A stretch of 64,000 bases of DNA from Platanthera guangdongensis (GCA_039583875.1 CM077166.1:85620564-85684563); one strand, 5' to 3'. Numbered from the stretch's first letter, positions 9,679 to 19,695 are shown. The notes: generated by a model from the letters alone, not told the origin. Numbers and translations are program-made.

Positions 9679-11568
9679 TTAATGAACCTTAGAACCCAAA
9701 GTAAACTTGGGACCTTGGTGATTGTTAGTTTGCAACATGACATAGCTACCTACTGGCTTTCCACCAGGTAGCTTGCTACTCCCATTGGCACTTGCATTGT
9801 GCCAACAGTCCAAGGAAAAGTGGCCAACTTTGCCACAGCACCAGCATTCAAACTTGTTGTACCTTTGCTTAGGTACAGACTTGGCTGTCTTGACTACAGC
9901 AGGCTTATTGAATGTTGGGGCTTTGCACTTGGACTTGGACTGATCCTTAACAGTCCTAGCTGGTTTAATAAAACCCAATCCAGCCTTTCCTTTATGATGA
10001 ACAAATTCATCAATCAAGGGTAGCACTGATTTAGGTTTTGAAAACCTAGTAACTAGCTCTCTTTCCTTCTGAAGATTGATATCCAGTCTCTTAATTTCAT
10101 CATTTTTATAGGTGATAGTTCCCATCTGAATCACAGTAATGTGTTTCAGCCTGGCTACCTCATTGAGCTTTTGATCAAATTTCTTCTCAAAATCTGTTGC
10201 AGCTGCCTTGAGATCAGCAATCTCCTTTGCCTGACTTTTGGCTAGGGTATTGCTTTTCTTATAGGCTTGCAACAGTACTTTATATTCATCTAAGAGCTGA
10301 TGAATATCTCCCTCAGATTCAGAAACACTTCCATCACTTGATGAAGATGAATCTGACTCTGAACTAGAACTGGAATCTGAACTTTGAGTAGGACTTTGTA
10401 CCTGACTAGGTCCTGGCTGCTCCAGGATTTTGGTACTTTCAGTCAATGCCATCAGTCCTTGGCACTGACACTCTTCTTGTTCATAGATTGATTCCATGAT
10501 CTGCATAAACTCTTCTTCTTCTTCAGCAAATAGCCCTATGTAGGCTTCAGCATCTGTCTCAGTGTCTGAAGAAGAAATGTCTGAAAGAGTCTTCTCATTC
10601 TTTGCAACAAAGGACTTCTCCTTCTTTCCTTTGAAGTGAGTCTTCTTTTTGTCACTGGATTCTTTTCTTCTCTCAGGACAATCTGCAATAACATGACCCT
10701 GTCTATTGCAGCAGTAACACACTATCTTAGACCCAGTTGCCTTGCTAGTCTTTGTCTTTTTCTTGTCCTTCTTTGAAGGCTTCTTCTCCTGATACTGGAC
10801 TTCTTTTCCTTTGGAAAATGAAGGTCTGGACCTCCACTGTTTCTTCTTCAAGAATTTCTGAAAATGTCTGGTGAATGCAGCAAAGTCGTCATCACTTTCA
10901 CTGCTTGTAGACTTTGTGCTAACAGACTCATCAGATTCTGATTCAACTACCTCTGGAGGAGGAGTTGATGACTTAGTCCTGCCCTTTCTAGGTACTTCTG
11001 ACTTGAAGGCAACAATCCTTTCCCTGTGCTCAGTCCTTGTTGATTTTTCCTCCTCTTTTCTCACTGACAGCTGCATCTCATAAGACAACAACTTGCCAAA
11101 CAGTGTAGGAGGAGGAATTTCTCCCAACTTTGCCATTTCTCTGATGGCAGAGATCTTGGTGTCCCAATCATTGGTTAGGGACCGTAAGAACTTATCATTC
11201 AATTCATAGTTAGTGAACTCTCTTCCATAGGACATGAGTTCATTAACAATTCTATAGAACTTCTTGTAGCATTCAGTGATGCTATCTCCTCTTCCTTGCC
11301 TAAAGCTCTCATACTCTTGATTAAGCAAGGACTTCCTATCTTGCATAACTTCTTCAGAACCTTCCATATAGACAATGAGAGTATCCCACATCTCTTTTGC
11401 TGTTTTACAGTGAATTAAGTTCTGAAAAGTGGCATCATCAATGGCACTTACTATAATGTTTTGTGCCCTCTTGTCCATAGTGGCTAGGACAATTTCATCC
11501 TTAGTCATCTCAGAGAAATCCTTTGGAGTTCTCTGTGTAGCATCCAAAACTGAAATCTTCATGGGCAC
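9679..11568 (-). CDS. gag: SIRE-A gag (capsid/nucleocapsid)
   Basis: About 629 residues with a copia gag domain in the first half (MWDTLIVYMEGSEEVMQ..., LNQEYESFRQG), serine-rich acidic stretches, a coiled coil and two CCHC zinc knuckles (CYCCNRQGHVIADC and CWCCGKVGHFSLDC) for RNA packaging. The open frame begins at a GTG at 11568, not a convincing start. The same frame continues upstream with recognisable gag-like sequence (AIYGGSDPRIYITVKEG) to about 11720, but a TAG at 11626-11628 interrupts it. So the N-terminus is probably damaged, or translation starts at the ATG at 11560-11562. It ends with TAA at 9679-9681, in frame with pol. Confidence 0.88.
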   Translation of the reverse strand: MPMKISVLDATQRTPKDFSEMTKDEIVLATMDKRAQNIIVSAIDDATFQNLIHCKTAKEMWDTLIVYMEGSEEVMQDRKSLLNQEYESFRQGRGDSITECYKKFYRIVNELMSYGREFTNYELNDKFLRSLTNDWDTKISAIREMAKLGEIPPPTLFGKLLSYEMQLSVRKEEEKSTRTEHRERIVAFKSEVPRKGRTKSSTPPPEVVESESDESVSTKSTSSESDDDFAAFTRHFQKFLKKKQWRSRPSFSKGKEVQYQEKKPSKKDKKKTKTSKATGSKIVCYCCNRQGHVIADCPERRKESSDKKKTHFKGKKEKSFVAKNEKTLSDISSSDTETDAEAYIGLFAEEEEEFMQIMESIYEQEECQCQGLMALTESTKILEQPGPSQVQSPTQSSDSSSSSESDSSSSSDGSVSESEGDIHQLLDEYKVLLQAYKKSNTLAKSQAKEIADLKAAATDFEKKFDQKLNEVARLKHITVIQMGTITYKNDEIKRLDINLQKERELVTRFSKPKSVLPLIDEFVHHKGKAGLGFIKPARTVKDQSKSKCKAPTFNKPAVVKTAKSVPKQRYNKFECWCCGKVGHFSLDCWHNASANGSSKLPGGKPVGSYVMLQTNNHQGPKFTLGSKVH

Positions 11569-11801
11569 ATATGGCCCCTCTTTGACTGTGATGTAGATTC
11601 TAGGGTCAGAGCCTCCATAAATAGCCTAACCCTTTCTTTCCAGATCCCAAAGATCTCTTTTCTGCATATGGGCAGTTTCATTGAACCCAATTCCTTGTGA
11701 TTCTCTGAAGAACCCATGTTCTTGATTTTCTTGAAACTGTGTTCTGACTTACACTGAATCTGCCAAACTGGATCTCCTCAGACAGTTAGTCCTTTTTGAG
11801 C

Positions 11802-11819
11802 AACCTGGCTCTGATACCA
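11802..11819 (-). promoter_or_regulatory. Primer-binding site, tRNA-iMet, SIRE-A
   Basis: The plus strand reads aacctggctctgatacca, identical to the 3' end of plant initiator methionine tRNA, so the minus-strand RNA can pair with that tRNA over 18 nt. It lies 2 nt from the 5' LTR. The leader between here and gag (11569-11801) holds only the damaged gag N-terminus. Confidence 0.93.
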
Positions 11820-12723
11820 CTTGAAAGATATGGTACCTAAACACCTAGAGGGGGGGGTGAATAGGTGACCTAAACCTTTTTAATACTTTGTTGGCAGCAA
11901 AACAGTTATCACACAGATTTCTACAGCTAACAGCAATAACAAAATATAAACTGCTAATCCACAACACAACACAGCACAGCAGACACACAAATTTATAGTG
12001 GTTCCCCAATCTTTGGGTACATCCACTTTCCCCCTTCGCCTATCTAGCAGTGTACTAGAATCGGCCAAACTTCTCCACTATCACAGAACCCAACTAGGTT
12101 CCTACACCTCAGGCCCAAAGCCTTACACTCAGCCACCAAGGCCTACACTCAGCCACCCAGGCCTACACTCAGCCAATCAAGGCCTACACTCAGCCAATTA
12201 AGGCCTACACTCAGAGTTCTTCAACTCCTACACTCAGGCAACCAAGCCCTACCCTCAGCCTTTATAATATAGGCTTACAATTCACTCAGATCCAATGGAT
12301 CCTACAAGTTAAAATTGAATTACAATAACTAACTCTACAACTCAGAAAATAAGAGAGGAGTTGAGAGTTTCTTGAAGAGTTCTTGGAAGAACTCAGCTAG
12401 ATCCAAACTGACTTAGCTTCCTTCAAAGCTTCTTGAGTAGAACTGAATTAGTCTGAATCCTCTGCAGTTGATCCTTGACCTCTGCTTCTTGAGATCCAGA
12501 TGATTCTGAATCCTTCTTCTCAGCCTTAGTTCCAAAGACTGAATTCTTGATTGGAGCTCTCTCTCTCCAACTTCTTAGATCTGCAGTTGGACTGCCAGAT
12601 CTTCTTGTGTTGATACTCTGTGTACCACTTTTCTGACTACTTGAATAATCTGATCTATTACTTCAAATAGCTTCAACAACTTATTAACACCTTATCAACT
12701 TGTTATCTGTAAAAAGTCTGTGC

Positions 12724-12732
12724 CTATTTATA
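12724..12732 (-). promoter_or_regulatory. TATA box of the SIRE-A 5' LTR promoter
   Basis: TATAAATAG on the minus strand, within 'gcctatttataggcc' of the plus strand. It lies downstream of the U3 palindrome array and upstream of the tRNA-iMet site, as expected for the promoter of the full-length RNA. Confidence 0.78.
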
Positions 12733-12889
12733 GGCCTTCTTCATGGTAACCGGCTGGTCCGGTTCATAACAGACTTCTGACATCTCTGACAGTTGCTGTA
12801 GACCGGCTGGATCGGCAGCTGTCATGTCAACCAGTCACTTCTTGAAATTCTCTAACTGTCAGATAGTGTCGAGACTTTCTGTTCTTAAG

Positions 12890-13740
12890 TGTCGACACTT
12901 ATAGACCAAGTGTCGACACATGTTGTGTAAGTGTCGACACAAGTCTACAAGGTGTCGACACAACTCCTTGTATGTCTCGACACAGATTCTTCTTCAAGTG
13001 TCGACACTGAAATTAAGTGTCGACACAAGTACTTGATCTTCTGTAACTTGTTCAATTCTTCTAAGTTTCGACACATCTCCTTTGTGTCGACACATCTTCA
13101 TGTGTTGAAACTGTCAAGTGTCGACACTGCTTCTTGGTGTCGACACAAGTCTTCAATTTTGTTTCTTCAGCTGAGTGTCGACACATTCCCTTAGTGTCGA
13201 CACTTGTACTTAGAATATTTTGTAAACTTTTCTGTTCTTTGCTAAGTGTCGACACAGCTCCTTGTGTCGACACTTCCTTCAAGTGTAGAGTCTTCAACTG
13301 AGTGTCGACACATTGTGCTGGGTGTCGACACTTTCTTCAAGTGTTGACTCTTCTAGTTGTGTGTCGACACATTGTGCTGAGTGTCGACACATACTTCAAG
13401 TGTTGACTCCTTTGAGTGTGTGTCGACACATTGTGCTGAGTGTCGACACATTCTTCATATGTTGACTCTGCTGATTGAGTGTCGACACATTGTGTTGAGT
13501 GTCGACACTTGTCCTTAGTCTCCGCAGAATTTTGCTGAGTGTCAACACAACTCCAAGTGTCGACACTTTCTGATGTAGACTCAGCTCTTCTAGGTGTCGA
13601 CACTTCTGCTAAGTGTCGACACAACTTTTCTGCATTCTTCTTTGCTGAGTGTCTACACAGCTCCAAGTGTCGACACTGCTTGTCTGGGTGTCGACACAAG
13701 CCTTCTCAAGTGTCGACACTTTCCCTCTGGGTGTCGACAC
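12890..13740. repeat. U3 palindrome array, 5' LTR copy
   Basis: Same about 30-site GTGTCGACAC array as in the 3' LTR, with the same paired 19-22 bp spacing. Sites altered relative to the other LTR include 13066 (TTTCGACAC), 13540 (TGTCAACAC) and 13650 (TGTCTACAC). Confidence 0.9.
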
Positions 13741-13885
13741 ATGGACTTAGAAACTTTTAGCTTCAGTCCAGTGTATACCTAACCTGCACAAGTAACTCAA
13801 ACAAACATCAAATACATTATGATGTATATCATTGAGTTAGGTGAGGCTTCTTCAAATCAGGTACATTTGACCAATGTACCCAACA

Positions 13886-14667
13886 GCCTTTCTTCTCTCT
13901 CTCTCTTGGAATGAAGATGAAGAAGAAGAAGAAGAAGAGAAAAGAGGGTTAAATCCCCTTTTTCTCGGCCTTCACAACACCTGGACAAAGCCCAGCCACT
14001 GGATCCAGGAAGAGGGAAACAAACGGCTCAGATCTGGCCAGAAAAGCTAAAATACGGCCTGACACGCCCTGTGACACGCCCGTGTCACAGGCCGTGTCTC
14101 TCTAAGCAGCAGACAACCGACTCAATCCAGCCAGTACACGGCCGTGTAACACGCCCGTGTCTCGTGCCGTGTACCCGACACGCCCTCAGACACGCCCGTG
14201 TTTGAGGTCGTGTGCCTCAACGAAAATAATCCCAAACCAACCCCAGACTTCACACGGCCTGGCACACGGCTTGGCACACGCCCGTGTTCCTGGCCGTGTG
14301 CACCAGGACACACCCGTGTCCCGCAAACATGCCCTAGCTCGAACCGTCGAGTTGAGCTCGACGACCACTGACACGCCCTGTGACACGCCCGTGTCACAGG
14401 CCGTGTCCTCTCGACACTCGAATCTCGACGACCGTCGAGATAAATTCGTCGACATCACGGTCGATCGTCGACACGACCCCGATACGCCCTGCGACACGCC
14501 CGTGTCGCAGGCCGTGTCCGCTGTGTCGACTCCGAATTTCGTCGACTGCCCGACTCGACACTACCTAGGCCTGACACGCCCTGGGACACGCCCGTGTCCC
14601 AGGCCGTGTCACCCAAGCCTGAACCCGATTTTGCTCAAAATGATCCACTTGACTTCGGGGTGTTACA
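13886..14667 (-). mobile_element. Proximal part of the Tekay-like G1 3' LTR
   Basis: Starts with the second GCCTT copy of the SIRE-A insertion site and ends TGTTACA on the plus strand, i.e. the LTR begins TGTAACACCCC in element orientation. A polypurine tract follows directly at 14668. Most of the segment is hairpin repeats (14061-14610) plus TCGA-rich inverted repeats (14338-14360, 14420-14480). ORFs across it are repeat artefacts. Confidence 0.85.
14061..14610. repeat. GACACG-CC-CGTGTC hairpin repeats with covarying arms
   Basis: At least six copies of an inverted repeat about 37 nt long (14061-14097, 14134-14175, 14177-14214, 14370-14406, 14481-14517, 14573-14610). Inner arms such as CCTGTGACACG/CGTGTCACAGG are separated by CC, with an outer GACACG/CGTGTC pair. 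Arm changes are matched on both sides: T:A in two copies, C:G at 14481, G:C at 14573, and two compensatory changes plus one G:T at 14177. The block lies at the start of U3. Degenerate relatives occur at 19280-19630 and 37430-37790. Confidence 0.88.
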
Positions 14668-14681
14668 ATCCTCCCCCCCTT
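14668..14681 (-). promoter_or_regulatory. Polypurine tract of G1
   Basis: Minus strand GAAGGGGGGGAGGAT adjoins the TGTAACACCCC LTR start. The following bases (to 15026) hold no gene; 'aatttcggcctcgaaattt' at about 14686-14704 is the palindromic motif commonly seen just before this tract in Tekay-like elements. Confidence 0.85.
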
Positions 14682-15026
14682 CAAATAATTTCGGCCTCGA
14701 AATTTGACTCCAATCAGCCACAACATCATCAAAGCGTACACCCCAAGCCGCTGCACAAACTAACAAACATACATTACAAACAAACATCCCTATCTTCCCC
14801 TTGTGCACATTCAACCACAGAAGACCTCAAAACAAAACAACATGATTTCGTATCACCTTACCATCACACGTGCACCACATTTTAATCAAGATTGTCAACA
14901 TCACGATTTTATTCATCATCTACCAATCTAGTTTACATACAACTATATATATAAACATCATGTACATACACCACTATGGATGATCCATCAAGTTTCGATT
15001 CAGTCAAAAATAATTCGCATCACACG

Positions 15027-15917
15027 TCACTTTCGCTTAGCCTCCCGATTTTGAAATTCATGATTAAGAGACAACTTAAACGCCCGAGGCTGAATTTCAC
15101 CAACTGAGCTTTGCGGCTCTTGCACTTCCATCGCATGAAATCGAGATTGCGTCCGTGGTGCAGATGATTCGGCCACTGCTTTTCCTTTTTCTTCATAGGA
15201 CGCACTCATATTTTTCTCACTCCCTGGAGGGGCATTCCGACAAAATCTTGCTATATGTCCTTGCTTCCCACATTTATAGCAGATACGTGTATCCACACGT
15301 CCTGACCCATAAGTCGCCCCTGAAGAAACAGTCGACGGAGCTGATTCCGCCGGCCTAAATCTTTTCTTCTCTTGTCGTCGTAACTCCGATTGATCCGATG
15401 GTGACATTTTAAACTCTGACTTCTCCGTTGCCCGTCTCTTATTCGCTTGTACTCGCTTCATATCCTTCTCCAAGGCACGGGCTGTATCGACCAACGCTTG
15501 GAAGCCTTGGCTCACTGAACTCGAAAGTGCCAACATCAATTCATCCCGCAATCCTTCATAAAACCGATTTGTCTTTCGCGCTTCCTCCGCAAAGGTAGAT
15601 CCCGCATATCTCCCCAATCTTGTAAACTCATGCAGGTAAGTATCAATATCTCACTCACCCTGCACTAGACGGAGAAACTCATTTTCCATCGCAATCCTCT
15701 GCGACACTAGCACATACTTGGCTAAAAATATTTGGGAGAATTCCTCCATTGAAACCTCCATTAAACCTCGACCTGCCAAGTGGTACACTTCAATCTCGTC
15801 CCACCACAATCTCGCATCGCCCTCCAACAGAAAAGTGGCCAACATCACTTTCTGTTCCTCGACCGTCCGGATTGCAGTCAGGATCCTTTTTACCCTTGCC
15901 AACCAATCTTCCGATTC
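15027..15917 (-). pseudogene. gag: Gag remnant of Tekay-like element G1
   Basis: Encodes the retrotransposon gag domain (EDWLARVKRIL, LLEGDARLWWDE, FYEGLRDELML) and one CCHC knuckle (CYKCGKQGHIARFC). It is broken by a TGA near 15651, where G3 gag has a continuous frame (consistent with CGA to TGA), and truncated at its N-terminus at about 15917, where a plus-strand LTR fragment begins. Sequence after PRAF no longer matches G3 gag, and only about 350 bp separate it from the polypurine tract. All of protease, RT, RNase H and integrase is therefore absent, either by internal deletion or because this is a gag-only (TR-GAG-like) derivative. Confidence 0.85.
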
Positions 15918-17243
15918 GGTGATGTTGCATACGAGCTTTAAGGATTCGTAGAGATCCGTTACGGCAAGATGTCGTTTGTGATGTGGTGTTGTTTTCCCCT
16001 TTTTCTCAAGTGAGTACATGTAGTCGGAACCGGACAAGGTTAGCTCCTCAATGACGGTAGATGGTTTCCTTGGTGGACAAGGTTAGCTCCGCATGAGTGG
16101 TAGATGGTTTACTTGGTGCGCGGGAACGCTGCAGTACAAATGAGGGACTAGGGTGGAATTGTCTTGGTTTGTGATGTGCCAAGGCGTGGCTGTGTCTCCG
16201 TGGTCGGCTGGCTATCCCGTGATGTACACGTCATGAGTGGAGAGTGTCCTGGCGAGACTAGTCCCCTTCTTTGAGACTGACGAGAATGCCAAGCTTGGGG
16301 GCAAGCCCGAGCAATGAGGCCTTGAGCGGGTGGGGTCCAGCAAGGCTTCTTAGAATCGGTCATTTTGTGTTTGTTGGAATCCTGACATGAGACGTCAGAG
16401 CTTGCAGGCAAGCCCGGGTCTAAGACCTTGAGCGGGTGGGGCCTTAGCAAGAGTTCCATGTGGCGGCTTGTGTGCCGTTGGGGGGATTGTGTTACCCCTT
16501 TGTTTGTGGCTTTATGCCAATGGGGAAGCGATGAGTACTTAATTGATGTGATGATGTGCTAGATGCATACGCTATAGGGTGCCTTGGGTGAAATACGGGT
16601 GTTGCATTCATGTTGCATAGTAGGCCCTAAAATTATATGCTCAACAGTAGAGAACATGTATGATGTTTGAGACATCCAAGCCTGTTCCTTTAGTTGCTTT
16701 TCTTGCTTATGAATATTGCATACGAAGTGCTAACTTGCAGGTTGGAAGAGTACCCCGGGGTCCGTTAGGGGCGGCCGGGAGGAGATGTGTTTGTTACACA
16801 GTTTGAGGTCAGCATTTGCTGACCCACGTTACTAATAATTTTTACAGGGCAAGGATCGCAAGCAGGAGCTAGCTCACCGGCCAGAAAGGCCTAAGCCTCG
16901 TGAAGTGTTACCTTTTGCTGTAGCTTTATGTTTATGGAATTGTATGTTTTATGCTCATTTTGCCCGGCTTGCATGCCGAGGTAGACTAGGTGTGCTTATG
17001 CACTTCCAGGACTGATGTATTATTTGAGTTTGGATTTACTCTTGTTGTAAGGCCTTAAGGCCATATTGTTACTCTTGTAGGCATGGATAACTTCTAGTCT
17101 TGTTTGTTGTTTCCGCTAAGTTGTGTTTTGAGTTTTGAGATTGTGTAGCTATATCATTTTATAATACTGAAGCTGTGGCGTCTGTATGCTATGGGGCCCC
17201 GGCCGGACCCATATTATACGGTCATTACAGGGGAGGTGTTACA
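15917..17243 (+). mobile_element. Truncated plus-strand Tekay-like LTR fragment (E4 type)
   Basis: Non-coding and collinear with 50908-52360, the last ~1.45 kb of the E4 3' LTR. Shared blocks include 'tcggaaccggacaaggt', 'gctgacccac', 'acagggcaaggatcgca', 'aaggccttaaggccat' and the end 'ggtcattacag...ggaggtgt-aca'. The first ~970 bp of the LTR is missing. No primer site follows at 17244, so this is not obviously a functional 5' LTR; a solo or truncated LTR is likelier. Minus-strand ORFs here have no domains. Confidence 0.82.
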
Positions 17244-17724
17244 TAATTAACTCAAACAAGTGTAGAAAAAGGCAAAAATTTAGAATCAAGAACAAGTGGG
17301 AGAGCAAGAACACCACTTGCCTCGATTTATAGGAAAAAATCTCCAAATTTCCACACGTCACGATAGGAGCCGAAATCTGGACGAAAATGTCCGAAATAAT
17401 GGTTAGGGCCGAAAACCCTAACAAGAAAATCTCGAGAAACGGGGAAGAAATTACCATGAGGGCGCAGCTCTCGACGAGAGCTTTCCAGATCTACGGTCGG
17501 TTGGAAAATCCAAGCACCGGAGCTCCGTCGGTGGTCACCGGAAGAAGCAAGCACGGACAACCTTCTCCTCACACGCCGCTCTGGTATGGGAGGCAGGAGA
17601 AATTCTAGGTCGGCTTAAAGATTAAGAAGAAGCAGAAAGTATAAATACTCAATAGCAGAAAAGACCGGGTTCAACAAAACCGGCCCGACGGTGTCAACAC
17701 AACTGTGTCAACACCGGACGGCAG

Positions 17725-17909
17725 TGTCGACACCCGACGGCAGTGTCGACACCCGACAGCACAGCGGTGTCGACACAACTGTGTTGACACCCGACGGCTC
17801 AGCGGTGTCGACACAGCTGTGTCGACACTCGATGGCTCAGCGGTGTCGACACAGCTGTGTCGACACCCGACGGCTCAGCTTAGCGGTGTCGACACAACCG
17901 TGTCGACAA
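17725..17909. repeat. GTGTCGACAC pairs in a non-SIRE LTR
   Basis: About nine TGTCGACAC sites with starts at 17725, 17744, 17768, 17806, 17820, 17844, 17858, 17887 and 17901; 17782 is a TGTTGACAC variant. Several are paired only 14 bp apart around an AGCT centre, so 17842-17867 is one perfect 26-bp palindrome. The spacer (CCGACGGCTCAGC) is unrelated to the SIRE spacers. Confidence 0.85.
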
Positions 17910-18078
17910 TTGACCGCACAGCTTGACTCTGGTCGAACAAAAGGAAAAACTCCATTCAACGAATTCTTTTCGAAAATCGTCGAACGCAGAAAGCAGGGCC
18001 TGTTCGATGAACTCAACACCTAGAACCGCTAGACCTACAGCGAGCTCCACTCGACGCTTCGTCGAGCTCAGCACGACA

Positions 18079-18350
18079 ATCGTCGAGCTCCGCTCGACGA
18101 TCGTCGACCTCCAAACAATGCCCAGAAAAACTAACAATCGTCCAGCTCCGCTCGACGATCGTCGAACTCCAAGCAGCGCCCAGAAAAAAGCCAACAATCG
18201 TCGAGCTCCGCTCGACGATCGTCGAACCCAGACCGCGACCAGAAAGGAAAAGCGATCGTCGAGCTCCGCTCGATGATCGTCGAACCCAGACAACACCAGA
18301 AAGGAAAAGCGATCGTCGAGCTCTGCTCGACGATCGTCGAACCCAGACAA
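18079..18350. repeat. Five ~58-bp units, each a TCGTCGAGC hairpin
   Basis: Units start near 18081, 18139, 18199, 18257 and 18314. Each contains ATCGTCGAGC-tcc-GCTCGACGAT, arms of 10 bp with a 3-nt loop. Copies at 18139 and 18257 carry single arm mismatches. Confidence 0.85.
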
Positions 18351-18610
18351 CATCCCGGAAAAAAATGAAATAAAACCAAACATAATAAGGTTGGTTCGAC
18401 GAAATCCCAATCCTTTAGAAGGACTTCCCGAGAATCAAATCAAGCAGTCAATAATATAGCAATTATCGAGTTCAGATAGTTGAACAAGGAACTATGAGAT
18501 CAAAACAAAGGCTCAAACGCGCCATCAACTGCATGCTAAAGTAACGCCCTTACGACATTATGACGTCAACAAGGGGAGTAAATAATGCCGAAAAAAACAG
18601 GGGCGTTACA

Positions 18611-19695
18611 GCTGGCTCCCTGGCCGCCAAGTTAGCAGAACTACATTTCCGCTCAGTTTTCCGGGTGCGCCTTGGAGTTAATCCCCAAGGATCCCTACTG
18701 CAATCTACCGTTTAGAAACCCGAAAACACAAAGCACGGATTCTTCTACGGCAAACCATACAATATGCAACATCACTGATCCAGACCAACACGTCCGGGTA
18801 GGCTTCACACACAATGCCTATGTACGTACTTCGGTTCCGGACTCTATATGCAACACAAAGGGGACTATTCACGTCAACCCCAAGGAACAATGCACACTCA
18901 CCACACACTCGCGGGAGCGGGTTTCCTTATACAAAAGAAAGAGAGCTTCACATGCTCAAGTAGATAATCGTTACCCTTGTAATTTGCTTTTGCGCCATTG
19001 GAATCTATCCGGATGGAAAGCTTCGCAAGGGAATTTCCTCTACAGATCCGGTCTCGGTTCTCGATTCGGTGCTCCGATGCTCCGCCGGTGGCCGGAATCC
19101 TCCTCTTCATTCCTCCTTGCTCTCTCCTCTCTCTAACTCCTTAGAAAGAGAAAGCTTAATAGAAAAATGAGGAATTAATCCTCAATTCTCAGCCTTAACA
19201 ATGCAGGGACACACCTGGGCCGTCTGATCTTATTTAAAGAAAATGATCAGCTCAAATCCGCCCAAAATTCCTCAATCCTTGGCCGAACACGGCCTTACAC
19301 ACGGTCGTGTCCCAGGCCGTGTGCCTCAATCCAGGCATGATCGTCGAGAACAGAAAAGGACACGTGTCAAGACACACCCGTGTCTCAACCTGACACGCCC
19401 GTGTCGTGTCCTGACACGCCCGTGACCTAGGGGAGTGTCACAGATAACTGCCATGCCAACAGTCACGTCCCATGGGAACACGGGTGGTGACACGGGTATG
19501 CACACACCCGTGTCACGCATGACACGCCCCTGTCACTGCTGTGTTTCCTGTCGTGTCCTTTTCGGGACACAACTGGCCAACACAAAGGAAGACACGGCCT
19601 TGGACATGCCTGTATCATAGGCCGTGTACCCCTATTAAGGCATCAAAAATTCCTTAGGATGCGACCAGTTCGATTATGATTTTCGGGCTGTTGCA
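18611..19695 (-). repeat. Truncated 3' LTR of G3
   Basis: Matches 36757-37844 of the 5' LTR from 'ggctggctccc' to 'gggctgttgca'. About 890 bp of the LTR (the part matching 35867-36757) is missing at the left, replaced by 17244-18610. It contains degenerate GACACG...CGTGTC hairpin repeats at about 19280-19630. No genes. Confidence 0.88.

Larger units (their letters stand above)
790..13885 (-). mobile_element. SIRE-A: complete Ty1/copia (SIRE/Maximus-type) LTR retrotransposon
   Basis: A complete 13.1-kb element on the minus strand. From right to left it has a 5' LTR (11822-13885), an 18-nt tRNA-iMet primer site, gag, pol in the order protease, integrase, RT, RNase H (the copia order), an extra ORF (aORF) preceded by an internal palindrome array, a polypurine tract and a 3' LTR (790-2853). 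Both LTRs are 2,064 bp, run TG...CA and differ at only about 15-20 positions by eye. With the perfect GCCTT duplication this suggests a recent insertion. Pol is open throughout, but the gag N-terminus and the aORF carry lesions. The large gag, the in-frame gag-stop-pol arrangement and a 3' extra ORF are the hallmarks of the SIRE lineage. Confidence 0.95.
11822..13885 (-). repeat. 5' LTR of SIRE-A
   Basis: Matches 790-2853 almost base for base and is the same length. U3 begins at 13885 with the palindrome array (12890-13740), then a TATA box at 12724-12732, which drives the genomic RNA. Several palindrome copies differ from the other LTR by point changes inside the motif (13066, 13540, 13650). 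Confidence 0.95.
17244..18610 (-). mobile_element. LTR-like non-coding segment with two palindrome arrays
   Basis: Its right edge reads GGGGCGTTACA, i.e. TGTAACGCCCC on the minus strand, a typical Tekay-like LTR start, and it is directly followed by truncated G3 LTR. It contains a GTGTCGACAC array (17725-17909) and a ~58-bp hairpin repeat (18079-18350). I found no matching duplication or left end, so completeness is unknown. Predicted ORFs are translations of the repeats. Confidence 0.5.

Noticed and set aside
14157..14885. A 242-residue ORF of TRPCD-type repeats
   Set aside because: It is a translation of the GACACG...CGTGTC hairpins and runs into the polypurine tract on the opposite strand of gag.
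17237..18610. A complete solo LTR (TGTTACA...CGTTACA)
   Set aside because: The would-be duplications (ggagg versus gctgg) do not match, and the left TGTTACA is already the end of the plus-strand LTR fragment.
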